DNA of 64,000 bases. Origin: Lachnospiraceae bacterium. Its GTDB lineage: Bacteria > Bacillota > Clostridia > Lachnospirales > Lachnospiraceae. The position numbers and the translations under genes are program-made. The notes under the pieces are model-generated. The model ran no database searches. It had not been told where the DNA came from and was given only the letters and a program-made list of their open reading frames with translations. Of this stretch, positions 26,011 through 35,184 are shown in pieces. The stretch spans positions 1 to 64,000 of the forward strand of contig JAFTXG010000004.1 of the NCBI GenBank assembly GCA_017461725.1, read 5' to 3'. Every line of letters begins with the position of its first letter. Position 1 is the first letter of the stretch.

Positions 26011-28992
26011 TTATCGCACAAATTTCAGTGTCACAATTTCAAAGTTCTTCACCGGAACGATCACCTCTCCGTCCCTGGCTTCGAGCTTCTGGATGTTCTG
26101 TTCCATCATGTCACACAGCCAGACCTCCCTGTAATCAAAGGCAGCGGTCAACTTCGCTTCCGCCTTCTGATTGTAGGTGTCATACAGGCGCACAATGATC
26201 GAATCATCGTCCTCTGCCTTTTTGATGGTTTCGACCAGCACATTTTCCTGATCACAGCTGATCATTGCATAATGATCCGGCACGCTTCCATCATTTGCCT
26301 CAATCATGCAATATTCCAGAGGAGTATTCAGCAGATATCCTTCCTTCACGGTCTGTCCTTCCTTGAAATCGCCTTTGTGCGGATAGAGAGAGTAGGTGAA
26401 CTCATGCAGTCCTCTGTCCGCCTCGGGATTGGGATAGGTAGCCGCCTTCAGCAGTGAGAGCTTCATCACGTTATCCTCTATGCTGTAACCATATTTACAG
26501 TCATTCAGAATACTCACTCCGTAATTGCCCTCTGAAAGATCTGCCCATTTATGCGCACATACCTCAAATTTCGCCGCATCCCAGCTGGTGTTCTGGTGGG
26601 TCGGTCTCTCCAGATTACCAAACTGGATATCGTAAGTCGCTCTCGAACTGTAAATATCCACCGGGAATGCTGCTTTCATCAGTACATGATCCTCATGCCA
26701 GTCTACCGTCGTATGGAAATCGATCCGTTTGGAACCTTTGCTCAGGCAAATGTCCTGAGTGATCGTGGACTTTCCATATTTCCGTTTAATACGGAGTCCA
26801 TCAGACAGCAGCTCGACCTTTTCCACCTGATCTGCCAGCCACATCTTCTGTCTGTAATAGCTGGTGATCTCCCACGCATCATATTTTCTCGGATAATCCT
26901 CGAAAATCTCCAGCCGGTTTGCCTCTCCGCCTTCTGCAATCACTTCTCTGTTCTCCAGCTTGTCAAACACCGAAATGATGTGGTACTTATCGCTAAATTC
27001 CACCCGGATCACATCGTTCTCCAGCACCTTCTCCGTCACCGTCACATCACTTGCAGCTTCACAGGCAGGAATTACTTTCCAGCCATGCGCCGGAACTTTA
27101 TCCGCGTAATACAGCTTTCCGTCAAGCTCAATGTAGTCGCTGATTTCAAAGGGCGTGGGGTTAAATACAAAAATACCTCCATCTGTTTTCAGCTCGGACC
27201 GGATCGCCGCCAGCTTTTCCTCCAGCATGGCACGTCCTTCCTTCAAAATAGTTGCATACTCCTCATCCGTGACATCATACACTTCCTTGATCGAGGAACC
27301 GGGGATGATATCGTGGAACTGATTCAGCAGGATATTGACCGTATTCCTCCGGATCATTTCCTCCGGATAGCTTCCGTTATTCAACACCATGTCCGCAGCA
27401 GCCACACTCTCTGCCATCAGATACAGAAGCTCACTCTTCCGGTTATTCTTTTTATTCTTTGCGATGGAGGTGTATGTTCCGCGGTGCATCTCCAGATACA
27501 TCTCGCCCTTCCATCTGGGCTCGTTCATGAGCTCTGCCGAGTTCTTTCGGAAATCGGCCTCAATCCGGTCAAAAAATGCTCCGGCCTTCTCTATTTTCGC
27601 TTTCGGCATGCCCGGAATTCCAGCTTTAAGACGCTCGTAGTTTTCCAGCATCTCATAGGTAGGACCGCCGCCTCCGTCGCCGTAGCCGAAGGTAACCAGC
27701 GTGTCGTTGGTCATGGACTTATTCTTATAGGACTTCCAGGTCGAATAAAGCGTCTTGGGATCCAACTGGCAGACATAGGTCTTGATCATGGACGCAAACA
27801 CCTGACTGCCGTCGATTCCTTCCCAGATAAAGGTATCATTGGGCATAGTGTTGGTTTCATTCCAGCTCATCTTGGACGTAAAGAACTGACTCACTCCGCT
27901 CTTTTTCAAAATCTGGGGCAACGCCGCACTGTAGCCAAACACATCCGGCAGCCAAAGGATTTTATTGTCCACGCCGAATTCTTCCTTCATAAATCGCTTT
28001 CCGTACAGAATCTGACGAATCAGGCTCTCTCCGTGAACCAGATTAGTGTCTGATTCCAGCCACATGGCGCCCTCCGGCTCCCAGCGGCCTTCCTTGATCG
28101 CGCGCTTAATTTCAGCATATAACTCAGGATCATTCTCCTTAACATGCTGGTACAGCTGAGGCTGACTGGACATAAAGATGTAATCACCGTAGCGTCTCAT
28201 CAGATTGATAACCGTCGAAAAGCTCCTCTGTGCCTTCTCTCTGGTCTGCGCCACCGTCCAGAGCCATGCCACATCGATGTGGGTATGACCGATGCAGCTT
28301 ACGATACTGTCTGACTGTCCGCAGAGCTTTTCATAGAATTCCACCCGCAGATACTCTCTGGCAGCTTCTACGCTTCTGTGATATTCCTCGGAATACACCT
28401 CCCGCAGGTCAAGTCGAAGCAGCGCCTTATCCAGACAATCACGGATTTTGATATAATCGTAGGACTCCTCCCCCAGTTCCAGCATGCACTGATACGGTAC
28501 ATGGATATCGTAGTACAGTCCCTCGGTGTTCAGATCCACCGTCTCCAGAGATGCATTCACCTCAAAATGTCCACCCTTCATACCGGTATAAAGGTACAGA
28601 TAAATATCGTAATCCTGATCATATTTGAGTGGCAGCCAGGTATGGTTTACATCCATCGCCTGTGCAGTGACTCCGTTCACAAATACCGTAAACTGAGGAT
28701 TACATGCGTCCCACTGTCCCTCTCTTCCGGTTTTGACGGTAAGTCTCAGTTCCTCCCCGTTTTTTCCCTCCATGACCGGGATCTGCATATGTAACCAATA
28801 ATGATTGTCAATTCCTTCAAACAGCTTGTTGGGAACGTACTCCTGCCAGCCCGCATCCGACGCAGGCGGTGTGTTTGAACGCTTGTATTCAGGACATTCG
28901 ATAAACGTGTACTCGATGTTTTCCTTTCGGATCAGTTTCGTGTCACGCAGTTTTTCCGTCATGACCCGAATCTTCTCTTTAATAAAATCCAT
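26011..28992 (-). CDS. GH38 alpha-mannosidase, cytoplasmic
   Basis: A 993-residue enzyme that removes alpha-linked mannose. The zinc-binding HxD motif is GHTHIDVAWLW (His236, Asp240 region), and the nucleophile aspartate lies near residue 350 in ILWLPDVFGYSAALPQI; EPEGAMWLESDTNL is also typical of GH38. The C-terminal beta-sandwich region follows. No signal peptide is visible, so the substrate must be imported. The ATG at 28992 has AAGGAGG upstream and starts MDFIKEKIRV. The divergent AraC gene at 29287 is the likely regulator. Released mannose could enter metabolism through the isomerase and fructokinase pair at the start of the window, though that link is only inferred. Confidence 0.95.
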   Translation of the reverse strand: MDFIKEKIRVMTEKLRDTKLIRKENIEYTFIECPEYKRSNTPPASDAGWQEYVPNKLFEGIDNHYWLHMQIPVMEGKNGEELRLTVKTGREGQWDACNPQFTVFVNGVTAQAMDVNHTWLPLKYDQDYDIYLYLYTGMKGGHFEVNASLETVDLNTEGLYYDIHVPYQCMLELGEESYDYIKIRDCLDKALLRLDLREVYSEEYHRSVEAAREYLRVEFYEKLCGQSDSIVSCIGHTHIDVAWLWTVAQTREKAQRSFSTVINLMRRYGDYIFMSSQPQLYQHVKENDPELYAEIKRAIKEGRWEPEGAMWLESDTNLVHGESLIRQILYGKRFMKEEFGVDNKILWLPDVFGYSAALPQILKKSGVSQFFTSKMSWNETNTMPNDTFIWEGIDGSQVFASMIKTYVCQLDPKTLYSTWKSYKNKSMTNDTLVTFGYGDGGGGPTYEMLENYERLKAGIPGMPKAKIEKAGAFFDRIEADFRKNSAELMNEPRWKGEMYLEMHRGTYTSIAKNKKNNRKSELLYLMAESVAAADMVLNNGSYPEEMIRRNTVNILLNQFHDIIPGSSIKEVYDVTDEEYATILKEGRAMLEEKLAAIRSELKTDGGIFVFNPTPFEISDYIELDGKLYYADKVPAHGWKVIPACEAASDVTVTEKVLENDVIRVEFSDKYHIISVFDKLENREVIAEGGEANRLEIFEDYPRKYDAWEITSYYRQKMWLADQVEKVELLSDGLRIKRKYGKSTITQDICLSKGSKRIDFHTTVDWHEDHVLMKAAFPVDIYSSRATYDIQFGNLERPTHQNTSWDAAKFEVCAHKWADLSEGNYGVSILNDCKYGYSIEDNVMKLSLLKAATYPNPEADRGLHEFTYSLYPHKGDFKEGQTVKEGYLLNTPLEYCMIEANDGSVPDHYAMISCDQENVLVETIKKAEDDDSIIVRLYDTYNQKAEAKLTAAFDYREVWLCDMMEQNIQKLEARDGEVIVPVKNFEIVTLKFVR

Positions 28993-29054
28993 AAGGAAGC
29001 CTCCTTTTCTTTTTGTGATTCCATTGTACCGCTCACACCGATTATTTACTTCTC

Positions 29055-29083
29055 TTGACATGATAAACTTTATATGCTACGGT
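29055..29083 (+). promoter_or_regulatory. Probable promoter of the AraC gene at 29287
   Basis: TTGACA (29055-29060), a 17-base spacer and TACGGT (29078-29083). If used, the transcript has a leader of nearly 200 bases. Confidence 0.45.
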
Positions 29084-29113
29084 GATATTGCTATGAAAAT
29101 TCCTGACGTTGCT

Positions 29114-29262
29114 GAGCGCCGGTGGCGCTCGTTTAGCAATGACCGGAGCGGAGACCAGCTATGATGAGGGCATGCTTGCATGCACCGAATCATGGATATC
29201 GGACGGGCAAGCCAGCATGAGCCTAAAAGCCATGCAAATATGGTGTGCCACGCGGCGTGGCA
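29114..29262 (+). promoter_or_regulatory. Structured leader before an AraC gene, three short hairpins
   Basis: Three inverted repeats follow one another: GAGCGCCGGTGGCGCTC (29114-29130), GCATGCTTGCATGC (29170-29183) and TGCCACGCGGCGTGGCA (29246-29262). The last ends 24 bases before the chosen start codon. No known riboswitch class was recognised. The repeats may act as operators or as RNA structure. Confidence 0.5.
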
Positions 29263-29286
29263 TGGGGTTTACAGGGAGGAATGAAC

Positions 29287-30123
29287 ATGCAGCCTAAAAT
29301 GTTAGATGCCAAATATCATATTGAATCGCAGGCGGGATGTCTATGCCGCTATGTGCGGAGCGATACCGAATATTTCCGCCCCCATAATCACAATTACTAT
29401 GAATTATTTCTGGTGTTAAAGGGCGAAGTATGTCACATTATCAACGATGAAGAACAGTATTTAAGCGAGGGGCATCTTTTGTTCATCCGTGATTTCGATG
29501 TACACGATTATAAAAGCGGAAACGGTGATTACTTTGAATTTATCAACTTGGCCTTTTCCAAAGAGACCTTCTCAGAAATGCTGTCTTACCTCGGGCCGGG
29601 TTATCGGGCTGACGCCCTGCTGACCGCGCCCTTTCCTCCCGCCGTCAGTCTGTCCTCCGCTGAAAAAGAAGCGCTCTCTTATGATTTTATTGAACTGAGC
29701 CAACATGCTGATGCCGAATACATACGCTTCAAGGCAAGGACTCTGCTCGTGTCTGTGTTCAGCAAGTTCTTTTTTCACTATTCAGAGCATAAGACCAACA
29801 TTCCCGCCTGGATCGAGAGTCTTTACGAGAAAATGAAACATCCGCAGAATTTTATCGCCGGTGTGGACAGGATGTTCTCGTTGGCAAATAAAAGCCGCGA
29901 GCACGTGGCCCGCTCATTGAGACAATATTATTATACTACACCCACCGAGCTTGTAAACAACCTTCGTCTGGAATATGCCGCCAAGCTCTTATTGATCAGC
30001 AACCTGCAGGTTACTGACATTTGTTATGAAAGCGGCTTCGAAAATTTGTCCTGGTTCTATAAATCCTTTGCCCGAAAATACGGGATGACGCCGGCAGAGT
30101 ATCGAAAAAAACTGCATCGATAA
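29287..30123 (+). CDS. AraC-family transcriptional regulator between mannosidase and GH3 genes
   Basis: About 278 residues from ATG at 29287, with AGGGAGG seven bases upstream; longer in-frame starts run through a hairpin and are unlikely. A cupin-type sensor is seen in FRPHNHNYYELFLVLKGEVCHIIN and LSEGHLLFIRDFDVHDY. The DNA-binding part has KSREHVARSLRQYYYTTPTELVNNLRLEYAAKLL and VTDICYESGFENLSWFYKSFARKYGMTPAEYRKK. This overall form resembles ChbR-like regulators of disaccharide genes. It diverges from the GH38 gene and converges on the GH3 gene. Regulation of the mannosidase is the simplest inference. Confidence 0.9.
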   Translation: MQPKMLDAKYHIESQAGCLCRYVRSDTEYFRPHNHNYYELFLVLKGEVCHIINDEEQYLSEGHLLFIRDFDVHDYKSGNGDYFEFINLAFSKETFSEMLSYLGPGYRADALLTAPFPPAVSLSSAEKEALSYDFIELSQHADAEYIRFKARTLLVSVFSKFFFHYSEHKTNIPAWIESLYEKMKHPQNFIAGVDRMFSLANKSREHVARSLRQYYYTTPTELVNNLRLEYAAKLLLISNLQVTDICYESGFENLSWFYKSFARKYGMTPAEYRKKLHR

Positions 30124-30145
30124 AGGCACGGCTTTCGCCGTGCCT
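30124..30145. terminator. Hairpin between convergent AraC and GH3 genes
   Basis: AGGCACGGC and GCCGTGCCT form a perfect 9-base stem with a TTTC loop directly after the AraC stop codon. There is no long T-run on either side, so termination may be partial. Confidence 0.55.
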
Positions 30146-30152
30146 CATCTCA

Positions 30153-32567
30153 TCAATCAAATCTCAGCATTACATTCAGAATCCGCTTCACACAGATCTC
30201 CATCTCTTCTCTGGTGAGCACTCCGGCCTCCACTGCATCCAGCAGGCGCTCAGGATAACCGGTCGCCATCTTCAGGTCGTTTCCGGCCTTCACTTCCTTA
30301 TAGTGCTCTCCGTAGGTCCACCAGTCGGTGCTGACCATACCGTCAAAGCCCCACTCGTCTCTCAGAATATCGGTCAGCATTTCCCGGTTCTCAGAAGCCC
30401 GATGACCGTTGATGATATTGTAGGAGCTCATGATGTACCAGGGCTTCGAGGTCTTGACAATGATCTCAAATACCTTCAGGTAAATCTCACGGGCCGCGCG
30501 CTCGGACACACGTGAATCGCTGTTCTTTCGGTTGGTCTCCTTATTGTTCAGCGCAAAATGCTTCACGGAAGGCGCGATGTGCTGGGACTGGATACCATTT
30601 ACCATGCCCGCTGCCATGGTTCCCGCAAGGAAGGGATCCTCCGAATAATACTCAAAGTTACGTCCGCACAGGGGACTTCTGTGAATATTTACTGCAGGAG
30701 TCAGCCATGCGGCAATATTATTTTCCTTCACTTCCTTCGCTCCGGCCTCGCCCACGGCAAAGGTTACCTCAGGATCCCATGTACAAGCCAACAAGGTGGA
30801 ACAGGGGAATGCCGTGGTGTTTACGCCACACTCAGGCTTGATGCGCAGGCCGGCAGGGCCATCTGCGGTCATGGCGTTGGGAAGATAATACTGAGGAAGA
30901 TTTCCAAAGCCCCAGGTGTTCGCCACACCGGTGTTGGGCTGTCCGCCCAGAAGGTGTGCCAACTCATCCAGACTCAGTCCGGCCACAAACTCATCCAGAC
31001 TCACCTTACCCTCAGCCACCTGATTGAAGTCAAGCGTAATCACACGCTCTCTGGATCTTCTGGCAATTCGCTCCACCGCTCTCATCGCGGGCTGCTCGCC
31101 GCCCCATTTGGACACATCGCCCATGGGCTCAAGAGCAGTGTAATCAGGATCGTTGGGCTCGCCCATCGGCAGCTCCTCGTAGGTGCCGTCCGCCAGTAGA
31201 CGATGCTTTAAAGAGGTCGGTACCAGCTTTGCGGAAAGCTGCTCGGTCACTCTGTCCTCATCAACGGTATATACATAATCCAGTTTCACGGTGTCGCGCA
31301 CGGAGGTTCCCACATGGAAGAGATAGTCGCCTTTTTCCAGCACGTAGGCGGACTTCGCCACCTTGCCCAGGTCATCGTAGGAAGCCATGGAGTTCACTGC
31401 AAAGGTCAGCGTCATCAGCTGCTCCTCACCGGGCTGTAACAGTCTGGTCTTCTTAAACGCCACCAGGCTCTTTGCAGCCTTGCCCAAACATCCCTGGGGC
31501 GCGCCCGCATAAACCTGGATAACCTCCTTGCCAGCCACTGCACCGGTATTGGTCACGCGGACCTGTATCTTGATCTGTCCGTCAGTCTCACCTGCGGATA
31601 CCACAGACCAGTCAAACTCGGTGTAGGACAGACCATAGCCGAAGGGATAATTTACCTTTTCCGCCGCACCGGGAAGAGTTTCAAAATAACGGTATCCCAC
31701 ATAAATATCTTCGGTGTAATCCACATAATTCTCTGACTCATGGAAGCCAGCCGTGGACGGATAGTCCTCAAGACGCTTTGCGAAAGTATCAGAAAGCTTG
31801 CCGGAAGGATTTCCGATGCCACAAAGCAGCTCTGCCGCAGCCTTTCCGCCTTCCATACCGCCCTGCCATGCCATCAGCACAGACTGGATCTGGTCGTCGG
31901 CAAAGAACCACTGGGTATCTACCATACCTCCCACATTCATCACAACGACCACCTTCGGGAAGATCTTCTTCACCTTCTCCACCATAGCCGTCTCTGCGTC
32001 GGACAGGTAGAAATCACCGCGTTCATACAGTTCAAACCCCTTCGCCGCCATTCCTTGATTTGACATACCTGCAGAGGAGCCATCTGCCACACTTCTGTCC
32101 CAGCCCTCGCCGGAGAATCGGGAGATAGAGATCACCGCAGTGTCAGTGAACGCTCTGGCCTTTGCACAGAGCTCATCGGGAAGCTCCGGCTCAGCGATCA
32201 TGCCGGGAACATTCCCTGCCTTGTACTGCGCCTGCACATAGTCGCGGTAATACTCCGCCAGATTTTCCTCCACATAAACATGGCCGCCCAGTGCCTTAAG
32301 TCCTTCATAAAGGTTAACGATGTACTCCACGGTCACGTCGCCGCTTCCGCCGCCGCCCTTCACGTAGTCAAAGGTTCCCTTTCCAAACAGTGCCAGTCTG
32401 GTTCCCTTCTGAAAAGGAAGAACGCTGCCCTCATTCTTCAGCAGGACCATACCTTCCTTTGCTGCATTCTTCGACAATGCAATGTGCTCCGCTGACGCAG
32501 TCACACGCTGCCCGTTCTCTCCCAGAGGGAGATTAGGCTGAAACTTAATACGCTGCCACTTTCCCAT
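30153..32567 (-). CDS. GH3 beta-glycosidase with swapped domain order
   Basis: The 804-residue protein contains all GH3 parts but in reversed order. It opens with the alpha/beta sandwich domain (ALSKNAAKEGMVLLKNEGSVLPF), continues with the fibronectin-like region, and ends with the TIM-barrel domain that normally comes first. The barrel carries ADGPAGLRI, FEYYSEDPFLAG, PSVKHFALNNKETNR and the nucleophile aspartate near residue 748 in DGMVSTDWW. Such swapped GH3 enzymes are known from ruminal and gut Clostridia, for instance a Ruminococcus albus beta-glucosidase. It lacks a signal peptide. Beta-glucosidase or beta-xylosidase activity cannot be told apart here. The ATG at 32567 follows GGAGG. 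The divergent AraC gene at 32950 is the likely regulator. Confidence 0.93.
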   Translation of the reverse strand: MGKWQRIKFQPNLPLGENGQRVTASAEHIALSKNAAKEGMVLLKNEGSVLPFQKGTRLALFGKGTFDYVKGGGGSGDVTVEYIVNLYEGLKALGGHVYVEENLAEYYRDYVQAQYKAGNVPGMIAEPELPDELCAKARAFTDTAVISISRFSGEGWDRSVADGSSAGMSNQGMAAKGFELYERGDFYLSDAETAMVEKVKKIFPKVVVVMNVGGMVDTQWFFADDQIQSVLMAWQGGMEGGKAAAELLCGIGNPSGKLSDTFAKRLEDYPSTAGFHESENYVDYTEDIYVGYRYFETLPGAAEKVNYPFGYGLSYTEFDWSVVSAGETDGQIKIQVRVTNTGAVAGKEVIQVYAGAPQGCLGKAAKSLVAFKKTRLLQPGEEQLMTLTFAVNSMASYDDLGKVAKSAYVLEKGDYLFHVGTSVRDTVKLDYVYTVDEDRVTEQLSAKLVPTSLKHRLLADGTYEELPMGEPNDPDYTALEPMGDVSKWGGEQPAMRAVERIARRSRERVITLDFNQVAEGKVSLDEFVAGLSLDELAHLLGGQPNTGVANTWGFGNLPQYYLPNAMTADGPAGLRIKPECGVNTTAFPCSTLLACTWDPEVTFAVGEAGAKEVKENNIAAWLTPAVNIHRSPLCGRNFEYYSEDPFLAGTMAAGMVNGIQSQHIAPSVKHFALNNKETNRKNSDSRVSERAAREIYLKVFEIIVKTSKPWYIMSSYNIINGHRASENREMLTDILRDEWGFDGMVSTDWWTYGEHYKEVKAGNDLKMATGYPERLLDAVEAGVLTREEMEICVKRILNVMLRFD

Positions 32568-32812
32568 GATATCCTCCATTCCGCCTACGGTAAGCGGTTC
32601 GACTACATATTTGTTATGCAGGAAATCCAGAAAAGATTTCCATGCAAAATGCCGATTCCCGATTGTCCCGTTAAGAACAGCCCGCGGTAACGCCCGCGGG
32701 TGTTTAGGGTCAAGTTCGGGTCGGCTTTTGACAGGAAACTTTTCTGAGATAACTGCTTCAATTACCTTATGCCGAACCGTTACTCTCTACAGGCTTTTTT
32801 CGTATTATTATA
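32568..32812. other. Divergent intergenic region between GH3 and AraC genes
   Basis: Between the GH3 start and the AraC promoter there is no reading frame worth calling. It contains one GC-rich perfect inverted repeat, CCCGCGG-TAACGC-CCGCGGG (32681-32700), which may be an operator or a leader hairpin of the GH3 transcript. No convincing minus-strand promoter could be picked out, as is usual for activator-dependent genes. Confidence 0.4.
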
Positions 32813-32841
32813 TTTACATTTTAGCTGACTCCCCTTATAAT
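32813..32841 (+). promoter_or_regulatory. Promoter of the AraC gene at 32950
   Basis: TTTACA (32813-32818), a 17-base spacer and a perfect TATAAT (32836-32841). Confidence 0.75.
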
Positions 32842-32949
32842 ACAAGTCGTAACCCCACAAATTTCAGACAAAATTTGCGGTTTTTGAACATTCGCCGCTT
32901 TGTTGTCTGCATAGGTTTCTGAGCAGGATCCCAAGGAGTGAATATCCCC

Positions 32950-33732
32950 ATGCCCTATCATATTGAGACACGCGAAAAACCATTCACTGCCAACCATATG
33001 CGAAAGCTGCAGTATCCTCCCCACATTCACCCTCATCTGGAACTGATCTATATAAAAAGCGGTGTCAGCATTGCCACCGCGGACAATAAAAAATACCGCC
33101 TCAGCGATGGAGATCTGTTTCTGACCTTTCCCAATCAGATCCACTTTTATCACGACGAGTCCCCCATCGACGCGTATATGCTGATTTTTGTCCCGGATCT
33201 GTTTTCCGATCTGAAAGAACTTTTCCAGAAAAAATCCCCCGTCTCGGCGGTTCTTCATGCGGATCAGCTCCCGGAAGATATCGCTGAACAATTGGTCAAA
33301 ATACGCGAACGTCTGAACTCCGGCGATACTTTCAGCCGCATTTCCGCCAAAGGATATCTGCTGTCCCTGCTGGGCGAGATCCTGCCGCGGATGCCCCTGA
33401 CTGACGCGACTGCGGATCAGGACAGCATCAAACGACTGCTGATCTACTGTACAGAAAATTATACGGAGCCGCTGTCTCTGGAGCTTTTGTCCAAAGAGCT
33501 TCACCTGAACAAATATTACATCTCCCACATTTTTCAGGAGCGTATGCACCTGAGCTACAAGGACTTTATCAACAATCTGCGGGTGGAGCATGCCTGCAAG
33601 CTGCTGACAAAAGACGCGCACATCACCGAGGTGGCGTACGCGTCTGGATTTACCACGATCCGGACATTCAACCGGGCGTTTTTAAAGCATATGGGAATGA
33701 CTCCGAGGGAGTACATCAAAAATCCACGATGA
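32950..33732 (+). CDS. AraC-family transcriptional regulator, divergent to GH3
   Basis: About 260 residues. The N-terminal cupin part includes PPHIHPHLELIYIKSGVSIATADNKKYRLSDGDLFLTFPNQIHFY. The C-terminal AraC domain includes LSLELLSKELHLNKYYISHIFQERMHLSYKDFINNLRVEHACKLL and ITEVAYASGFTTIRTFNRAFLKHMGMTPREY. The AAGGAG site at 32933 fits the ATG at 32950 (spacing 11) better than the GTG at 32938, which it touches. It diverges from the GH3 gene and probably activates it in response to an oligosaccharide. It ends 11 bases from the convergent AlbA_2 gene. Confidence 0.9.
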   Translation: MPYHIETREKPFTANHMRKLQYPPHIHPHLELIYIKSGVSIATADNKKYRLSDGDLFLTFPNQIHFYHDESPIDAYMLIFVPDLFSDLKELFQKKSPVSAVLHADQLPEDIAEQLVKIRERLNSGDTFSRISAKGYLLSLLGEILPRMPLTDATADQDSIKRLLIYCTENYTEPLSLELLSKELHLNKYYISHIFQERMHLSYKDFINNLRVEHACKLLTKDAHITEVAYASGFTTIRTFNRAFLKHMGMTPREYIKNPR

Positions 33733-33743
33733 CTGTCTCTATT

Positions 33744-35066
33744 TCACTGTCTCCGCAACCCATATCTTGTACTCTTTGCTCTGCCTTCCCGAACGATCAC
33801 ACCGTCCTCCGTCATCTTCCGCAGCAGACGTGTCGCCGAGGAGGCACTCATCCCAATCTCTGCCTCCACATCGCTCCTGGTGACCCATCCGCTGTCCTCC
33901 ATGAGCATCATCACCTGCTCTTTTTCTCTAACCTTGCAGTCCTCGGTCACTGCCGATTTCGTATATAGGCATGGTTCAAAATAGTTCACATTCGGCAGGG
34001 TGATCTTAAATGCATTCGCCGTCGTTTCGATGGACGGTGTTTTTCCGGTATTTTCGTAGGCACCCATGATTTTCCGCATACCGGTCCCGTAGGCCTCGAT
34101 CAGCTGCAGGCGATAAAACACATCCGCAAGAGCTTCATTTCTGCACACGGAAAGACCGATCATCACGTCCTCCAGTTCAATGCCGGGTAACAATCCACCG
34201 ATGGAGACAAGCTCCATCCGATCTGCGTAAATGCTGATCAATGTGCTGGCCCGAAATCCGTAATCCCGATGTACCAGCGAATTCAACAAGGCCTCTCTCA
34301 CAGCCGCCTCCGGATAGTCTCTCGTATCAATCCGCAGAAGCTTATCAAAGGTCGATCTCGTGCGATTACTCAGATCAATATAGTTGTACACTTCATTCAT
34401 CTGCCGCATCAGCGATCCCGAAAATTCACGCCGATCCTTAAACACACTTTGATCTGTGCCATCAAAAACGGCTACCTTCACCGTGTGAGAACACTGATCC
34501 GACAGAAGCAATCCGAGATTTGTGTAGATAGCGTCCGAATTGATCAGTTTCAGTGTCTTTTTCTGCTGCGGGCCAAAGGCCACCCCCCGCCGTGTAAACT
34601 CATCAGATGCCGCCTCAAAGGTCAGCTCCTGCTGCAGTGACCGCATCTCCTCAAAGCAATCTCCGTCAGTCTCCTTGATCATCCGCCGGATCGCCGCCTC
34701 TGTCGCCGGAACACTGGATGTTCCCTGCCGCACATAGACGCCCTCCGCTCTCAGTCCCTTTTTTCCCAGATAATAGGGTCTGTTACTCCCCCGCTGTATA
34801 TCCACCTCAACGATCTGTCTGCCGTCCTGATCCTTGATTTCATAGTGCACAAACATCGTCACATCCGGCTTGATCGCATCCCGCACCATACCGCTGATCC
34901 GCAGGATCACTTCATCCGGATGCTCTACCCCAACCACTTCTCCACGGTCATTTACACCGACATATAGCTTTCCCCCATCGCAATTTGCAAAGGCGATCAC
35001 TTCTTTTTTGATATCATCAACAACGATTTCTTTCAGTTCTAATGTCTCACTTTCCCGAAATAACAC
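33744..35066 (-). CDS. AlbA_2 (Schlafen-type) / HATPase_c_4 / winged-helix regulator
   Basis: About 440 residues. The N-terminal AlbA_2 domain begins FRESETLELKEIVVDDIKKEVIAFANCDGGKLYVGVND and includes YLGKKGLRAEGVYVRQGTSSVPA. A RecG-like HATPase_c_4 region follows: YPEAAVREALLNSLVHRDY and DRMELVSIGGLLPG. The C-terminus is a winged helix, TRSDVEAEIGMSASSATRLLRKMTEDGVIVREGRAKSTRYGL. Such proteins are thought to be transcription regulators but are poorly studied. I place the start at GTG 35066 because AGGAGGT lies six bases upstream. The longer in-frame ATG at 35135 lies upstream of the -10 box, inside an inverted repeat that overlaps the promoter. That layout suggests strong autoregulation. 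Confidence 0.82.
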   Translation of the reverse strand: MLFRESETLELKEIVVDDIKKEVIAFANCDGGKLYVGVNDRGEVVGVEHPDEVILRISGMVRDAIKPDVTMFVHYEIKDQDGRQIVEVDIQRGSNRPYYLGKKGLRAEGVYVRQGTSSVPATEAAIRRMIKETDGDCFEEMRSLQQELTFEAASDEFTRRGVAFGPQQKKTLKLINSDAIYTNLGLLLSDQCSHTVKVAVFDGTDQSVFKDRREFSGSLMRQMNEVYNYIDLSNRTRSTFDKLLRIDTRDYPEAAVREALLNSLVHRDYGFRASTLISIYADRMELVSIGGLLPGIELEDVMIGLSVCRNEALADVFYRLQLIEAYGTGMRKIMGAYENTGKTPSIETTANAFKITLPNVNYFEPCLYTKSAVTEDCKVREKEQVMMLMEDSGWVTRSDVEAEIGMSASSATRLLRKMTEDGVIVREGRAKSTRYGLRRQ

Positions 35067-35102
35067 CGGAGCACCTCCTCGTCTCAAACTCATTCTGGTC
35101 AT

Positions 35103-35156
35103 ATTATAAGCAATCTCGCCATTCTCGTCAAGCATTTTGACGAGAATGGCGAGATT
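35103..35156 (-). promoter_or_regulatory. Promoter overlapped by a perfect 20-base inverted repeat (likely autoregulatory operator)
   Basis: AATCTCGCCATTCTCGTCAA (35112-35131) is repeated inverted at 35137-35156 with a 5-base spacer. On the minus strand one arm contains the -35 box TTGACG (35126-35131) and the spacer, and TATAAT (35103-35108) follows at the correct 17 bases. A further CTCGTCA element lies just outside the repeat. Repressor binding here would block the polymerase. Confidence 0.8.
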
Positions 35157-35184
35157 TGTGACGAGATTATTATATGTGATTTAT

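Noticed and set aside
26551..28053. A 500-codon open frame on the plus strand
   Set aside because: It is antisense to the GH38 mannosidase, has no recognisable domain or ribosome site, and its existence follows from the codon bias of the real gene.
35112..35156. The 20-base inverted repeat as merely the terminator of an upstream gene
   Set aside because: No gene ends just upstream of it on the minus strand, it lacks a T-run, and it overlaps a well-spaced promoter.
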